Shown: positions 1-9,168, counted from the stretch's first letter. The stretch is 64,000 nucleotides of DNA from Parabacteroides sp. (GCA_022775005.1 JALFJR010000026.1:1-64000); one strand, 5' to 3'. The notes: a model not told the origin generated them from the letters alone. Made by a program: numbers and translations.

Positions 1-887
1 GCCACCTTGATCAAAGCAGCACGGGCAGCTGCCCGCTTTTTCTTGTAGGTCTTAATCTCTGGCACGAAGTTCGGCTCAAAGCCATTCGGCGTCACGATAT
101 CCGGCTCCTTATCGAGCAATTGCTTACATTCACGAGCCGTAATGTCGCTCACGGTCGTGAAGCAATCCACATGGTGCGCGGCCTGCTTCTCCACGGAATG
201 CTTCGCCTCCATGTTCAGCTCGCGAGCCATCTGATCGCCGTTGTAGCCATCCATATAGGCATACAACGCCTTGTTATTGCCGGCGATAGAGCGACCAATA
301 GAGGTTGCATGCGTAGTGAAGATCGTCGCGATGGCAGGGATATGCTGCTGGATATAGAGCGCACCCATCGCCAACATCCACTCATTGAAAAGGCCAACCA
401 CCCGCTTCTGTTCCAAATGGTAGAAATGGTAGAAGCTCTCCATTACCTTACCCACGGCCAAAGCAAAGATGCAAGACTCGTCATAATCGCCATACGCATG
501 AATGGAATCCACCTGGAAACGCTCCCACATCGTATAGAAGAAGGCATCGCGCTCCTTAAAGAAAGGCTTAAAATCCACCAAGATCACCGGAGGATTACCC
601 GGCACATTCCAACGACCAACCTTAACCTTCAATTGGTCAACCGCCTCGGCGTTCACACACCAATCAGCAAATAACTTATCATCAACTACAAAATCGGGAG
701 CCGTCTTATCACCCCACACATCCGGGCCGATAAAGATAACCTTATCATTTAATAATTGCTGCAATGTATGCGCTTTCGTCGAAAGAACTGTGTATATACC
801 ACCTACTTTATTACAAACCTCCCAGCTACTCTCAAACAGATAATCCGGAGTCTTTACCTTGTCATTCATATTTGAATTGTTTGTCAT
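1..887 (-). CDS. Glycogen/starch synthase, GT3 family (5' part; runs off the left edge)
   Basis: The frame is open from the ATG at 887 to base 1 (295 codons), so only the N-terminal half is here. The translation near the N-terminus reads ESSWEVCNKVGGIYTVLS, typical of the UDP-glucose-binding start of GT3 (eukaryotic-type) glycogen synthases, and later contains TTHATSIGR and an E-H-x-V-D-C-F-T-T-V-S stretch, also family hallmarks. GT3 enzymes add glucose from a nucleotide sugar to glycogen in the cytoplasm; Bacteroidales use this type for storage polysaccharide. An alternative in-frame ATG lies at 869. A TATCTTTG -7 box at 912-905 supports transcription from just upstream. Family assignment is strong; donor preference is not visible. 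Confidence 0.85.
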   Translation of the reverse strand, partial: MTNNSNMNDKVKTPDYLFESSWEVCNKVGGIYTVLSTKAHTLQQLLNDKVIFIGPDVWGDKTAPDFVVDDKLFADWCVNAEAVDQLKVKVGRWNVPGNPPVILVDFKPFFKERDAFFYTMWERFQVDSIHAYGDYDESCIFALAVGKVMESFYHFYHLEQKRVVGLFNEWMLAMGALYIQQHIPAIATIFTTHATSIGRSIAGNNKALYAYMDGYNGDQMARELNMEAKHSVEKQAAHHVDCFTTVSDITARECKQLLDKEPDIVTPNGFEPNFVPEIKTYKKKRAAARAALIKV

Positions 888-904
888 CAACGTTTTTGAG
901 CGCA

Positions 905-973
905 CAAAGATAGTGTATTTTTGTTTTTTATCATTGCATGTTGTCTATTTTCATTCCATTATTCTTACATTTG
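905..973. promoter_or_regulatory. Divergent Bacteroidales promoters
   Basis: Two -7 boxes of the TAnnTTTG type face away from each other: TATCTTTG on the minus strand (912-905) for the glycogen synthase and TACATTTG on the plus strand (966-973) for the small gene at 998. A TTG at 941-943 lies 22 bases before the plus box and may be its -33 element. No clear -33 was found for the minus box. Confidence 0.55.
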
Positions 974-997
974 CGCATATTTAAAACATAGATCATT

Positions 998-1282
998 ATG
1001 GCTAAAAGAAGAAATTTGAAGAAAGAGATCAGCCACGTAGCTGGCGAGTTGTTTACAGAGGCCTTGGTTTGTCGCCTCTACATCCCGGGGGTTGATCCTG
1101 CTCAAGCAGATACCCTCATGGCACGGATCTTGGACATGCAAGATGAGTTTATCATAAGAGCCGGTAGCCCTGATGGTAAAGATAACGCCCAATTAGTCAA
1201 GGCCTACTATCGGAATCTGAAAGCCGACTTGCAGAAGGAGGTTAACGCTATTGGTGAAGCGATCACGGCCTTGAGCAAATAA
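998..1282 (+). CDS. Conserved hypothetical protein, 94 aa
   Basis: I do not recognise a named family. The protein is short, starts with a basic stretch (MAKRRNLKKE) and is otherwise predicted helical with no signal peptide, membrane segment or cysteine cluster, so a cytoplasmic helical-bundle protein is likely. It has its own TACATTTG promoter and is followed after 11 bases by the acyltransferase gene, so the two should be co-transcribed. The antisense reading frame is only a shadow. Function unknown. Confidence 0.7.
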   Translation: MAKRRNLKKEISHVAGELFTEALVCRLYIPGVDPAQADTLMARILDMQDEFIIRAGSPDGKDNAQLVKAYYRNLKADLQKEVNAIGEAITALSK

Positions 1283-1293
1283 GCCTTGAGAAG

Positions 1294-1842
1294 ATGAGAA
1301 AAGCAATCAGCAAAGCATTGCTCCGTTTGGCGGGGTGGAAATTGGGTTCGACCGCAGGGGTAGAAACCCCTAAATGCGTGATTTGCGTAGCACCACACAC
1401 CAGCAACTGGGATTTTGTCGTCGGGAAGCTGTTTTATACGGCGATTGGCTGCAATGCCAACTTCTTGATCAAGAAAGAATGGTTTTTCTTTCCGTTCAAC
1501 CTGTTGTTCAACGCCTTGGGAGGTGTTCCGATCGACCGCAGCCAACGTACCTCCGTCACCGACCAGATGGTAGCTCGCTTCAACACACAAAGCCGGATGC
1601 AATTGGCCATCACGCCGGAAGGCACACGCAAACGTGCAGAGGTTTGGAAAAAGGGATTCTACTATATCGCATTGGGAGCCCAGGTTCCCATCCTTGTGGC
1701 TTATATCGACTATAAGAAGAAGGAGGCGGGCATGAGAGCCCTCTTCCACCCTACCGGCGATTTAGAGAAAGACCTGGCAACGATCCAAGCCATGTACAAA
1801 GGCGTGACCGCCTGCCATCCTGAACAGTTCGCCCAAGGATAA
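1294..1842 (+). CDS. PlsC-like 1-acylglycerol-3-phosphate acyltransferase family protein
   Basis: This 182-residue protein has the two acyltransferase signatures: HTSNWD near residue 32 (the H-x4-D catalytic motif) and EGTRKR near residue 109 (substrate-binding motif). Family members transfer acyl groups from acyl-ACP or acyl-CoA to lysophospholipids or other acceptors at the inner face of the membrane. It is shorter than classical PlsC (about 240 aa) and lacks an obvious N-terminal membrane anchor, so it belongs to the small acyltransferase branch common in Bacteroidetes, whose acceptor is unsettled. It lies 11 bases after the 94-aa gene and 63 bases before the nitrilase gene, probably in one operon. 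Confidence 0.82.
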   Translation: MRKAISKALLRLAGWKLGSTAGVETPKCVICVAPHTSNWDFVVGKLFYTAIGCNANFLIKKEWFFFPFNLLFNALGGVPIDRSQRTSVTDQMVARFNTQSRMQLAITPEGTRKRAEVWKKGFYYIALGAQVPILVAYIDYKKKEAGMRALFHPTGDLEKDLATIQAMYKGVTACHPEQFAQG

Positions 1843-1905
1843 TCCCCAGCGGGCGAATGTATGGACAGAACAAACAACATAACACCTTATAATCGCAGAA
1901 CAACC

Positions 1906-2688
1906 ATGGCAGAAGAATTACGTATCAGCATGATACAATCCCATATCATTTGGGAAGATCAAGAAGAGAACCTTTGCTACTACGGCGAATTGCTTCGCCG
2001 AGTGAGTGGACGAACTGATTTGGCTATCCTCCCGGAGACCTTCACTACCGGCTTCTCGATGGATGTGGCTCGCTTGGCGGATCCGATGGAAGGCAAGACC
2101 ATCGCTACTGTCAAAGCGTGGGCAAGCAAATATGGCATGGCCGTGATGGGTAGCTTCCTTTGTAAAGAGGACGATCGCTATTTCAATCGTGCCTTTTTCA
2201 TCACACCCGAAGGCGAAGTGACGACCTACGACAAGCATCACCTGTTTCGCATGGCCGATGAGCACAAATCGTTCACGCCAGGCGAGAAGCTGACGATCGT
2301 GGAGTATAAGGGCTGGAAGATCTGTATGCAAGTATGTTACGACCTGCGCTTTCCTGTCTGGACACGCAACGTGAACAACGCTTATGACCTGCTTATCTAT
2401 GTGGCTAACTGGCCAGAAGTGCGCAAGAAGGCTTGGAAGACCTTGCTTCATGCCCGTGCCATCGAGAATATGGCTTACGTTTGCGGCGTGAACCGCGTGG
2501 GCGTGGATGGCAAGGGCTTGACCTATCGGGGCGACTCGATGGTGATCGACCCTAAGGGCAAGAAGATCGCCACCGCCGGCAAACGGGAAGAGATCACCCG
2601 CACCTGCGTCATCAAGAAATCAGAGTTGGAAGCCTTCCGCGAGAAATTCCCCGCCTGGAAGGATGCGGATAGCTTCCATTTAGATTGA
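1906..2688 (+). CDS. Nitrilase-superfamily amidohydrolase, omega-amidase (YafV/Nit2) type
   Basis: The 260-residue protein shows the Glu-Lys-Cys triad of the carbon-nitrogen hydrolase fold: LPETFTTGFS (Glu), YDKHHLF (Lys) and CMQVCYDLRFP (nucleophile Cys, second of the two). The TGFS and YDKHHLF signatures match omega-amidases, which hydrolyse alpha-ketoglutaramate or alpha-ketosuccinamate, a metabolite-repair step after transamination. The frame is open from an ATG at 1861, but homologues begin near MAEELRIS, so I place the start at 1906. A strong terminator follows at 2700. Substrate is inferred from family resemblance. Confidence 0.85.
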   Translation: MAEELRISMIQSHIIWEDQEENLCYYGELLRRVSGRTDLAILPETFTTGFSMDVARLADPMEGKTIATVKAWASKYGMAVMGSFLCKEDDRYFNRAFFITPEGEVTTYDKHHLFRMADEHKSFTPGEKLTIVEYKGWKICMQVCYDLRFPVWTRNVNNAYDLLIYVANWPEVRKKAWKTLLHARAIENMAYVCGVNRVGVDGKGLTYRGDSMVIDPKGKKIATAGKREEITRTCVIKKSELEAFREKFPAWKDADSFHLD

Positions 2689-2699
2689 TCCCCCTCTCT

Positions 2700-2740
2700 C
2701 CCTGCGATGCGCTCTCCCCGTATCGCAGGGTTTCTTTTTC
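2700..2740 (+). terminator. Rho-independent terminator after the nitrilase gene
   Basis: A perfect 9-bp stem (CCCTGCGAT at 2700-2708 with ATCGCAGGG at 2722-2730) is followed by TTTCTTTTTC. It lies 12 bases after the nitrilase stop codon and closes the 998-2688 operon. Confidence 0.85.
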
Positions 2741-2759
2741 CCCTCCTAACCATCCTCCC

Positions 2760-2995
2760 AAACAGCTTCGCGGCTACGCGAACACTCCTCGCGGGCTTGC
2801 AAAATGGCTTCGCGTTTTTACAAACCCATTTCGCGGGCCTGCAAAGTGGGTTCGCGATTTTACAAACCCCTTCGCGGGCTTGCAAAGTGGGTTCGCGGAT
2901 TTACAAACCCATTTCGCGGGCTTGTAAAGTGGGTTCGCGTTTTTACAAACCCATTTCGCGACCCCGCGAGCCCCTCTCGCGATTTCGCGAGGCCA
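2760..2995. repeat. Tandem array A: about four 42-bp units with degenerate flanks
   Basis: Core units begin with GCGGG at 2791, 2833, 2874 and 2916 and the last ends at 2957, giving periods of 42, 41 and 42 bases. Each unit holds a CTTGCAAAGTGGGTTCGCG block and a TTACAAACCCATTTCGCG block; AACCCATTT of one unit can pair with AAAGTGGGTT of the next (9 bp with one G-U), so an RNA copy would form a chain of hairpins. Flanks (2761-2790 and 2958-2990) carry decayed GCGAAC/TTCGCG pieces. Because 42 is divisible by three the array is open in several frames, but none has coding character. It sits between two terminators. Confidence 0.85.
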
Positions 2996-3032
2996 TTCAA
3001 GAGGCTTTCAAGCCACCTTAGCGATCGGCAAA

Positions 3033-3066
3033 AGAAAAGGGCAGCCTTTTGAGCTGCCCTTATTTC
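3033..3066. terminator. Bidirectional terminator after ilvC
   Basis: AAGGGCAGC (3037-3045) pairs perfectly with GCTGCCCTT (3053-3061). On the minus strand the stem is followed by TTTTCTTTT, which suits ilvC ending at 3094; on the plus strand it is followed by ATTTC. Confidence 0.8.
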
Positions 3067-3093
3067 TATGCTTGTTTCCCGAACGGGGGATGA

Positions 3094-4137
3094 TTAGTTG
3101 TTCTCCGGACGGAGCTTACGAACCGTTACCGCTGTCTGCCACATCTCGCTCTCGCGCAATGCCTTCAACTCTGCGTTCAACTTCTCGCGATAGTCAGGCT
3201 TAGAGTTGGCGTCGATAGAGATCTGTGCCTCGTTACCGCTCTTCACGCTCTGATACAACTTCTCAACAACCGGCTTGATCGCATCGTGGAACGGGCCCAT
3301 CCAATCCAACGCACCACGCTGAGCCGTCGTAGAGCAGTTTGCGTACATCCAATCCATACCGTTCTTCGCGAACAACGGCATCAAAGATTGTGTCAACTCC
3401 TCAACGGTCTCATTGAATGCCTCAGAAGGTGTGTGACCATTCTCACGCAATACCTCATACTGAGCCAACAGCAAGCCCTGGATAGCGCCCATCAAAGAGC
3501 CACGCTCACCAGTCAAATCAGAAGTAGCCTCACGGATGAAGGTTGTCTCAAACAGATAACCTGAACCAATACCAATACCCAGTGCCAACGTACGATCCAA
3601 TGCCTTGCCCGTAGCATCCTGGTAAACGGCGTAGGAAGAGTTCAAACCACGACCCTCCAAGAACATAGAGCGCAATGACGTACCTGAACCCTTCGGAGCA
3701 ACCATGATCACATCAATGTCAGCGGGAGGAACCACACCCGTACGATCGTTCCAAGTGATCGCGAAACCATGAGAGAAGTATAATGCCTTACCCGGTTTCA
3801 AGTAGGGTTTCATCGTCGGCCAAACAGCCATCACAGCGGCATCAGAGAGCAAGCACATGATGATTGTACCCTTCTCACAAGCCTCCTCGATGCTGAACAA
3901 CGTCTCGCCCGGTACCCAACCATCGGCAATCGCCTTCTCGAAAGTCTTGCCTTGACGCTGGCCAACGATCACGTTGAAACCATTATCGCGCAGGTTCAAG
4001 CTCTGACCCGGACCTTGTACGCCATAACCAATCACTGCGATTGTCTCGTCTTTCAAAATCTCTCTTGCTTTCTCCAACGGAAACTCCTCACGGGTCATCA
4101 CATTCTCGATAACACCGCCAAAATTCATTTGTGCCAT
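3094..4137 (-). CDS. ilvC: Ketol-acid reductoisomerase
   Basis: Second enzyme of valine/isoleucine synthesis: isomerises and reduces 2-acetolactate or 2-aceto-2-hydroxybutyrate with NAD(P)H. At 347 residues it is a class I-size enzyme. The dinucleotide-binding loop reads GYGVQGPGQ instead of the usual GYGSQGHA, and the cofactor loop reads GQRQGKTFEKA. Metal-ligand regions with ERG and ETFIREATSD follow. The frame extends upstream to 4257, but that part overlaps the thioesterase gene; MAQMNFGG at 4137 fits homologues and leaves 58 bases after the thioesterase stop. It is the last gene of the ilv operon and ends at the terminator at 3033. Confidence 0.96.
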   Translation of the reverse strand: MAQMNFGGVIENVMTREEFPLEKAREILKDETIAVIGYGVQGPGQSLNLRDNGFNVIVGQRQGKTFEKAIADGWVPGETLFSIEEACEKGTIIMCLLSDAAVMAVWPTMKPYLKPGKALYFSHGFAITWNDRTGVVPPADIDVIMVAPKGSGTSLRSMFLEGRGLNSSYAVYQDATGKALDRTLALGIGIGSGYLFETTFIREATSDLTGERGSLMGAIQGLLLAQYEVLRENGHTPSEAFNETVEELTQSLMPLFAKNGMDWMYANCSTTAQRGALDWMGPFHDAIKPVVEKLYQSVKSGNEAQISIDANSKPDYREKLNAELKALRESEMWQTAVTVRKLRPENN

Positions 4138-4195
4138 TTTTTTTGTAACTATTAGTGTTTTAAAAAAACTGATTAAACTTCTTCTTCTTTTTCTC

Positions 4196-4921
4196 TCATC
4201 GCCAAGTGACCGCCGCTCGACACAAGGCTTTTCCTTCACTGCAAATCGCCATGCCATAGTGGCCGGATGCGATCTCCTCCTTGTGCAAAGCCAACGGCAT
4301 GCCTGGTTTTCCCTCCGCCATATAGGCGATCTCCAATCGGCCGATCTCTTGCCGCATGAACTGCTCGATGTCGAACAGGTCGAGCAAATGCTCGATATAT
4401 TTCACGCTGTTGAAATGGCCATTGATGTCGAGATCACTGTATTTGATGGCATAAGGGACTCCCTCCGTCCGCTCCTCTACCGGTTGAATCTTCCCCGGCT
4501 TCTCGATTGGACAGGGACGAGGGTCGATATAGGGGCTTAGTGCCTCGATATCCAATAAGGTCGGACGCCGACTCTGCATGTCGATCGCCGCCCAGATGGA
4601 ACGGGCATAGCCATAGGTGTTTCCCTCCTCATCCATCAACTCGAAGCAACGGCTGGTGAAAAGGCGACCCACCTCATCGATCCACGTATAGAGCTTGATG
4701 CGATCATACGCCTTCGGATAGGCTTTCATCTCGATGGCCAAACGAGACAAGACCCAAGCGGTGTGTCGCTCGGTCATCTCGCTATAGCCGAATCCACGGG
4801 CACCGGCATGACCGGAAGCAGCGTGCATCAGGTAGTTTCCCACCATCGGCATCGTCACCCGACCTCGGCAATCCATCAAATAGGGCTCTGCCACAAACTG
4901 AAAACATCCAACTCGTTCCAT
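4196..4921 (-). CDS. Acyl-ACP thioesterase (FatA/PF01643 family)
   Basis: A 241-residue double-hotdog thioesterase. N-terminal MERVGCFQFVAEPYLMDCRGRVTMPMV and the later YSDLDINGHFNSVKYIEHLLD stretch (Asn-x-His catalytic region) are typical of the bacterial FatA-like family, which releases fatty acids from acyl carrier protein. It starts 5 bases after ilvN stops and is followed by ilvC, so it is embedded in the branched-chain amino acid operon. That placement suggests a link between branched-chain keto-acid supply and branched fatty acid release, but chain preference cannot be read from sequence. Confidence 0.88.
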   Translation of the reverse strand: MERVGCFQFVAEPYLMDCRGRVTMPMVGNYLMHAASGHAGARGFGYSEMTERHTAWVLSRLAIEMKAYPKAYDRIKLYTWIDEVGRLFTSRCFELMDEEGNTYGYARSIWAAIDMQSRRPTLLDIEALSPYIDPRPCPIEKPGKIQPVEERTEGVPYAIKYSDLDINGHFNSVKYIEHLLDLFDIEQFMRQEIGRLEIAYMAEGKPGMPLALHKEEIASGHYGMAICSEGKALCRAAVTWR

Positions 4922-4926
4922 CGCTT

Positions 4927-5490
4927 TTATTGCTCTGTTTGTTGTTTCTCTTGCAACTTGCGCTCCATGTCGGCCAACATGTCGCTCAATCGCTCTACCT
5001 TGCTCTTCGTGATCGCTACCCGACCCGAACGGATGAATTGCAGCACGCCGATCGACTCACTCAGCTCGTTGAACAGGGCTTGCGTCTCGTCGTAGTGGCC
5101 GCTCTTCTCTAACACCACGCAATCCTCGTTCATCTCCAAGATGCGGGCATTGTACTTGCGGATCAACTCCTCGACCGTACCCATCTTGATGAACAGCTCG
5201 GTGCTGAGCTTGTAGAGGGCGATCTCCTGATAAACCATCTCCTCATCCGTGTTGTAGTAGGCCTTCAAGATATCGACACGCTTGTCGATCTGTTTCACCA
5301 CCTTGTCGATCATCTCCTCATCGGTATAGGTCGTGATGGTGAACTTATGGATGCCCTTGATGGCCGACGGCGACACGGAGAGTGTCTCGATGTTGAGCTG
5401 TCGGCGTGTGAAGATGATCGTGATCTGATTCAACAGACCTACGGTATTCTCCGAAAAGATAATAACGGTATATAATTTCTTCGTGTTCAT
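4927..5490 (-). CDS. ilvN: Acetolactate synthase small (regulatory) subunit
   Basis: Regulatory subunit of acetohydroxyacid synthase. The N-terminal ACT domain (LYTVIIFSENTVGLLNQI, about residues 5-75) binds valine and mediates feedback inhibition; a C-terminal ACT-like domain follows (about 90-165). The frame opens at 5517, which would overlap ilvB by 14 bases, but homologues start at MNTKKLYTV, so I prefer 5490 (187 aa), 13 bases after ilvB. The last 25 residues form a charged tail (MADMERKLQEKQQ). Confidence 0.93.
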   Translation of the reverse strand: MNTKKLYTVIIFSENTVGLLNQITIIFTRRQLNIETLSVSPSAIKGIHKFTITTYTDEEMIDKVVKQIDKRVDILKAYYNTDEEMVYQEIALYKLSTELFIKMGTVEELIRKYNARILEMNEDCVVLEKSGHYDETQALFNELSESIGVLQFIRSGRVAITKSKVERLSDMLADMERKLQEKQQTEQ

Positions 5491-5503
5491 AACGTCCTTC
5501 CTC

Positions 5504-7201
5504 CTACTTTTGATCACCCATGATGATATTCGTCACTGTCGCTCCTGCGGGAACCATCGGATAAACCATCTCGAAGCGCTCTACATCGGCCACTAACAAA
5601 TAAGCGCCCTTATGGTTCACCATCTCCTGGATAGCCTCATCCAATTCCTCCCGTTTCTGCACCTCACGTGCTGCGATGCCGTAAGCTTTCGCGATCGACA
5701 CGAAATCGGGGTTCACCATCTCCGTGAAGGAATACCGCTCGTGGAAGAAGAGCTCCTGCCACTGACGCACCATACCGAGGAAGTTGTTGTTCAAGAGGAT
5801 GATCTTCACGTCGAGATTCTCCTGCATGATCGTACCTAACTCCTGAATCGTCATTTGCAAGCCACCGTCACCCGTGAAGAAGCATACCGTTCGCTCAGGC
5901 GCGCCAAACTTCGCACCGATCGCAGCGGGAAGGCCAAATCCCATCGTGCCTAAACCACCGGAGGTAACCACACTGCGGGTATGGTTATATTGGAAATAAC
6001 GTACACCCATCATCTGATTCTGACCGACATCCGTTACCAACACCGCATCGTTGTTGGTCGCCTCAGAGACCTTGCGAATCACCTCTCCCATCTTCAGGTA
6101 GCCGGATTCGGGGTGTAACTCATGCTTGATCACCTTCTCGAACTCCTCTTGCGCATCCGGCTCAAACTCAGCGTTCCATTCCGCACGTTTGCGTGTCTCC
6201 AACAACTCCGTGAGCTGAGGCAACGTATGCTTGGCATTACCGAGCACCTTCACGTCAACCGGCACATTCTTGCCAATCTCTGAGTTATCAATATCGAGGT
6301 GGATCACCTTCGCCTGCTTTGCGTAGGTCTTCAAATCGCCCGTTACTCGATCGTCAAAACGCATACCAACAGCGATCAACACATCACACTCATTGGTCTT
6401 ACGGTTAGGGCCGACGTTGCCGTGCATACCCAACATACCCTTATTCAACGGGAAGTTTGAGGGCATGGCTGAAAGGCCTAATGTCGTAGCCGCAGCAGGA
6501 ATATCATTCTTTGTCAAGAATTCCAGTAATTCCTTCTCGGCATGACCCAAGATCACACCTTGACCCACCAAGCAGAAGGGTTTCTGCGCCTGATTGATCA
6601 AAGCGGCCGCTTGCGCGATCCGATCCGGATTGATTTCCGGTTCCGGTTGATAACTACGGATATAATCCACCGGCTTATACTCGAAATCCACCTTGCCCAC
6701 TTGCGCGTCTTTCGCAAAGTCGAGCACGACAGGACCCGGACGACCCGTAGAAGCAATATAGAAAGCACGAGACACCGCCCATGCAATATCTTCCGCCCGA
6801 CGAATCTGATAAGCCCACTTCGTGATTGGTTGCGTGATACCGATCACGTCGATCTCTTGAAAAGCATCCGTACCCAACAACGGTGAGGCCACCTGACCAG
6901 TGATCACCACCAAGGGGGTGCTATCCATCATGGCGTCAGCGATACCTGTCAAGGTATTCGTCGCACCAGGGCCGGAAGTGACCAACGTCACGCCCACCTT
7001 GCCTGACACGCGTGCATAACCTTGTGCCGCATGGGTAGCGCCCTGCTCATGGCGCACCAACACATGCTTGATCTTATCTTTATAGTCATACAAGCTATCG
7101 TAAACGGGGATTACCGCCCCACCCGGATAGCCAAAGATCGTATCTACGCCCTCTGCAAGCAACGATCTCAATAATGCCTCAGAACCGGATATTCTCTCCA
7201 T
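5504..7201 (-). CDS. ilvB: Acetolactate synthase large (catalytic) subunit
   Basis: Thiamine-diphosphate enzyme making 2-acetolactate from two pyruvates, or 2-aceto-2-hydroxybutyrate from pyruvate and 2-ketobutyrate; first common step of valine, leucine and isoleucine synthesis. At 565 residues it has normal length. Visible features are the cofactor-activating Glu52 in VRHEQGATHAAQGYAR, a central FAD-binding domain (about 190-330), and the C-terminal ThDP/Mg motif GDGGLQMTIQE with NNNFLGMVRQWQ. It lies 26 bases after ilvD and immediately before ilvN. Confidence 0.97.
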   Translation of the reverse strand: MERISGSEALLRSLLAEGVDTIFGYPGGAVIPVYDSLYDYKDKIKHVLVRHEQGATHAAQGYARVSGKVGVTLVTSGPGATNTLTGIADAMMDSTPLVVITGQVASPLLGTDAFQEIDVIGITQPITKWAYQIRRAEDIAWAVSRAFYIASTGRPGPVVLDFAKDAQVGKVDFEYKPVDYIRSYQPEPEINPDRIAQAAALINQAQKPFCLVGQGVILGHAEKELLEFLTKNDIPAAATTLGLSAMPSNFPLNKGMLGMHGNVGPNRKTNECDVLIAVGMRFDDRVTGDLKTYAKQAKVIHLDIDNSEIGKNVPVDVKVLGNAKHTLPQLTELLETRKRAEWNAEFEPDAQEEFEKVIKHELHPESGYLKMGEVIRKVSEATNNDAVLVTDVGQNQMMGVRYFQYNHTRSVVTSGGLGTMGFGLPAAIGAKFGAPERTVCFFTGDGGLQMTIQELGTIMQENLDVKIILLNNNFLGMVRQWQELFFHERYSFTEMVNPDFVSIAKAYGIAAREVQKREELDEAIQEMVNHKGAYLLVADVERFEMVYPMVPAGATVTNIIMGDQK

Positions 7202-7227
7202 AACGAAATTCTATATTTTAGCTTTGG

Positions 7228-9063
7228 TTATTCTTCTACTATACGAATGCCACCCTTGTCAGCCGATGCAACCATCTTACCGTACGCCCGCAAAGCCTTC
7301 GACACCACACGTTGACGATAAGGCGGGGTAAAGGCCTTCTTGCCCTTTGCCTCCTCTGCCTCCCGACGTGCGGCCAACTCCTCGTCGCTCAAACGGACGT
7401 TGATGGAGCGCTCCGGAATATTGATCTCGATGATGTCGCCATCCTTCACCAAACCGATGGCACCGCCTGATGCCGCCTCCGGCGAGATATGGCCGATCGA
7501 CAAACCGGACGTACCGCCACTGAAACGACCATCCGTGATCAAGGCGCACTCTTTACCCAAGTGACGGCTCTTGATATAAGAGGTCGGGTAAAGCATCTCC
7601 TGCATACCAGGGCCACCCTTAGGTCCTTCATACGTGATCACCACCACATCGCCCGATACGACCTTACCACCTAAGATACCCTCGCAAGCGGCATCTTGCG
7701 AGTCGAACACCTTCGCAGGACCGGCGAACTTCCAGATGCTCTCATCCACACCGGCTGTCTTCACCACGCAACCATCCACGGCGATATTACCCTTCAACAC
7801 GGCTAAACCACCATCTTTCGAGTAGGCATGAGCCACGTCACGGATACAACCCGCTGCACGGTCGGTATCCAACTCCTTATAATAGCTCTCTTGCGAACCC
7901 ATCTGGGTGCTGAATTGATGTGCCGGTGCGCTCTTGTATTTCTGAATCGCCTTTTCCGTCACGTTCGGTGAGGTAATCGCATAGAGATCAACCGCCTCCG
8001 CCAAGGTCAAGCCATCCACACGCTTCGTACTGCCATCCACTAAACCGGCTTGCATTAACTCGTTCATGATCGCCATGATACCGCCCGCACGGTTCACATC
8101 TTGCACATGGTAGGTATGCGTATTAGGTGCCACCTTGCAAAGACAAGGAGTCTTGCGAGACAACATATCTATATCATCCATCTTGAAGTCAGCACCCGCC
8201 TCCTGCGCAACGGCCAACAGGTGAAGCACCGTGTTTGTAGAGCCACCCATTGCAATGTCTAACGACATAGCGTTCAAGAAGGCTTGACGGGTAGCGATGT
8301 TGCGAGGCAAAACCGACTCATCGCCATCGTGATAATATTTGTAAGCGTTCTCCACGATCTGCTTAGCGGCATCTCGGAAAAGCTGCGTACGATTCTTATG
8401 GGTAGCGACGATCGTACCATTACCCGGCAAAGCCAAGCCGATCGCCTCATTCAAACAGTTCATGGAGTTGGCCGTGAACATACCGGAGCAACAGCCGCAA
8501 CCGGGGCAAGCACGACGCTCCACCTCTGCCACACGTTGATCATCCACGCTCGTATCCGCCGATTCGATCATGGCGTCAATCAAATCCAAATGGCGGCCAT
8601 CCAACTCACCCGCCTCCATCGGACCTCCTGAAACGAAGATCGTCGGGATATTCAAACGCATGGAAGCCATCAACATACCCGGTGTGATCTTGTCGCAGTT
8701 GCTGATGCAAACCATCGCATCGGCCTTGTGCGCATTCACCATATATTCTACGCTATCCGCAATGATGTCGCGTGAGGGAAGCGAATAGAGCATACCGTCA
8801 TGCCCCATGGCGATACCATCGTCAATGGCGATCGTGTTGAACTCAGCGGCAAAGCAACCTAACTTCTCGATCTCTGCCTTCACCAACTGACCCACCTCAT
8901 GCAGGTGCACATGACCCGGCACAAACTGTGTAAACGAGTTCACGACGGCAATGATGGGTTTACCGAATTGTTCTTCCTTCATGCCTACGGCACGCCACAA
9001 CGCACGCGCGCCTGCCATGCGGCGGCCCTCAGTGCTAAATGAGCTTCTTAGCGGATTCTTCAT
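7228..9063 (-). CDS. ilvD: Dihydroxy-acid dehydratase
   Basis: Fe-S dehydratase converting 2,3-dihydroxy-isovalerate and -methylvalerate to 2-keto acids. About 611 residues, the long form. Cluster-binding cysteines are in CISNCDK and in [23 protein letters not shown] and [19 protein letters not shown] are further signatures. Homologues start MKNPLRSSF (9063); an ATG three codons earlier at 9072 is possible. It is the first structural gene of the operon, about 75 bases after the attenuator terminator. Confidence 0.97.
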   Translation of the reverse strand: MKNPLRSSFSTEGRRMAGARALWRAVGMKEEQFGKPIIAVVNSFTQFVPGHVHLHEVGQLVKAEIEKLGCFAAEFNTIAIDDGIAMGHDGMLYSLPSRDIIADSVEYMVNAHKADAMVCISNCDKITPGMLMASMRLNIPTIFVSGGPMEAGELDGRHLDLIDAMIESADTSVDDQRVAEVERRACPGCGCCSGMFTANSMNCLNEAIGLALPGNGTIVATHKNRTQLFRDAAKQIVENAYKYYHDGDESVLPRNIATRQAFLNAMSLDIAMGGSTNTVLHLLAVAQEAGADFKMDDIDMLSRKTPCLCKVAPNTHTYHVQDVNRAGGIMAIMNELMQAGLVDGSTKRVDGLTLAEAVDLYAITSPNVTEKAIQKYKSAPAHQFSTQMGSQESYYKELDTDRAAGCIRDVAHAYSKDGGLAVLKGNIAVDGCVVKTAGVDESIWKFAGPAKVFDSQDAACEGILGGKVVSGDVVVITYEGPKGGPGMQEMLYPTSYIKSRHLGKECALITDGRFSGGTSGLSIGHISPEAASGGAIGLVKDGDIIEINIPERSINVRLSDEELAARREAEEAKGKKAFTPPYRQRVVSKALRAYGKMVASADKGGIRIVEE

Positions 9064-9138
9064 CACTTCCATAGAATATATGCTTTATTTATATGGAGTC
9101 GCTCCTTTTCGGCTCCTTCTATTTTATTATTATTCAAC

Positions 9139-9168
9139 AAAAAAGCCCTTCTCGTTCAGGAGAAAGGC
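9139..9168 (-). terminator. Attenuator terminator of the ilv operon
   Basis: GCCTTTCTC (9168-9160) pairs with GAGAAGGGC (9153-9145) in nine contiguous pairs (one G-U) around a 6-nt loop, followed by six T. It lies between the leader peptide and ilvD. CCTTTCTCC (9167-9159) can pair perfectly with GGAGAAAGG (9216-9208), three bases past... directly after the leader stop codon, which would be the competing antiterminator. Confidence 0.9.

Noticed and set aside
2685..3052. Three overlapping plus-strand frames of 80-104 codons
   Set aside because: They are open only because the repeat period (42) is a multiple of three; the content is a repeated K-W-V-R/F-T-N-P-F pattern with no start signal, between two terminators.
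4138..4257. N-terminal extension of ilvC to 4257
   Set aside because: It overlaps the end of the thioesterase gene and has no similarity to KARI starts; MAQMNFGG at 4137 is the family start.
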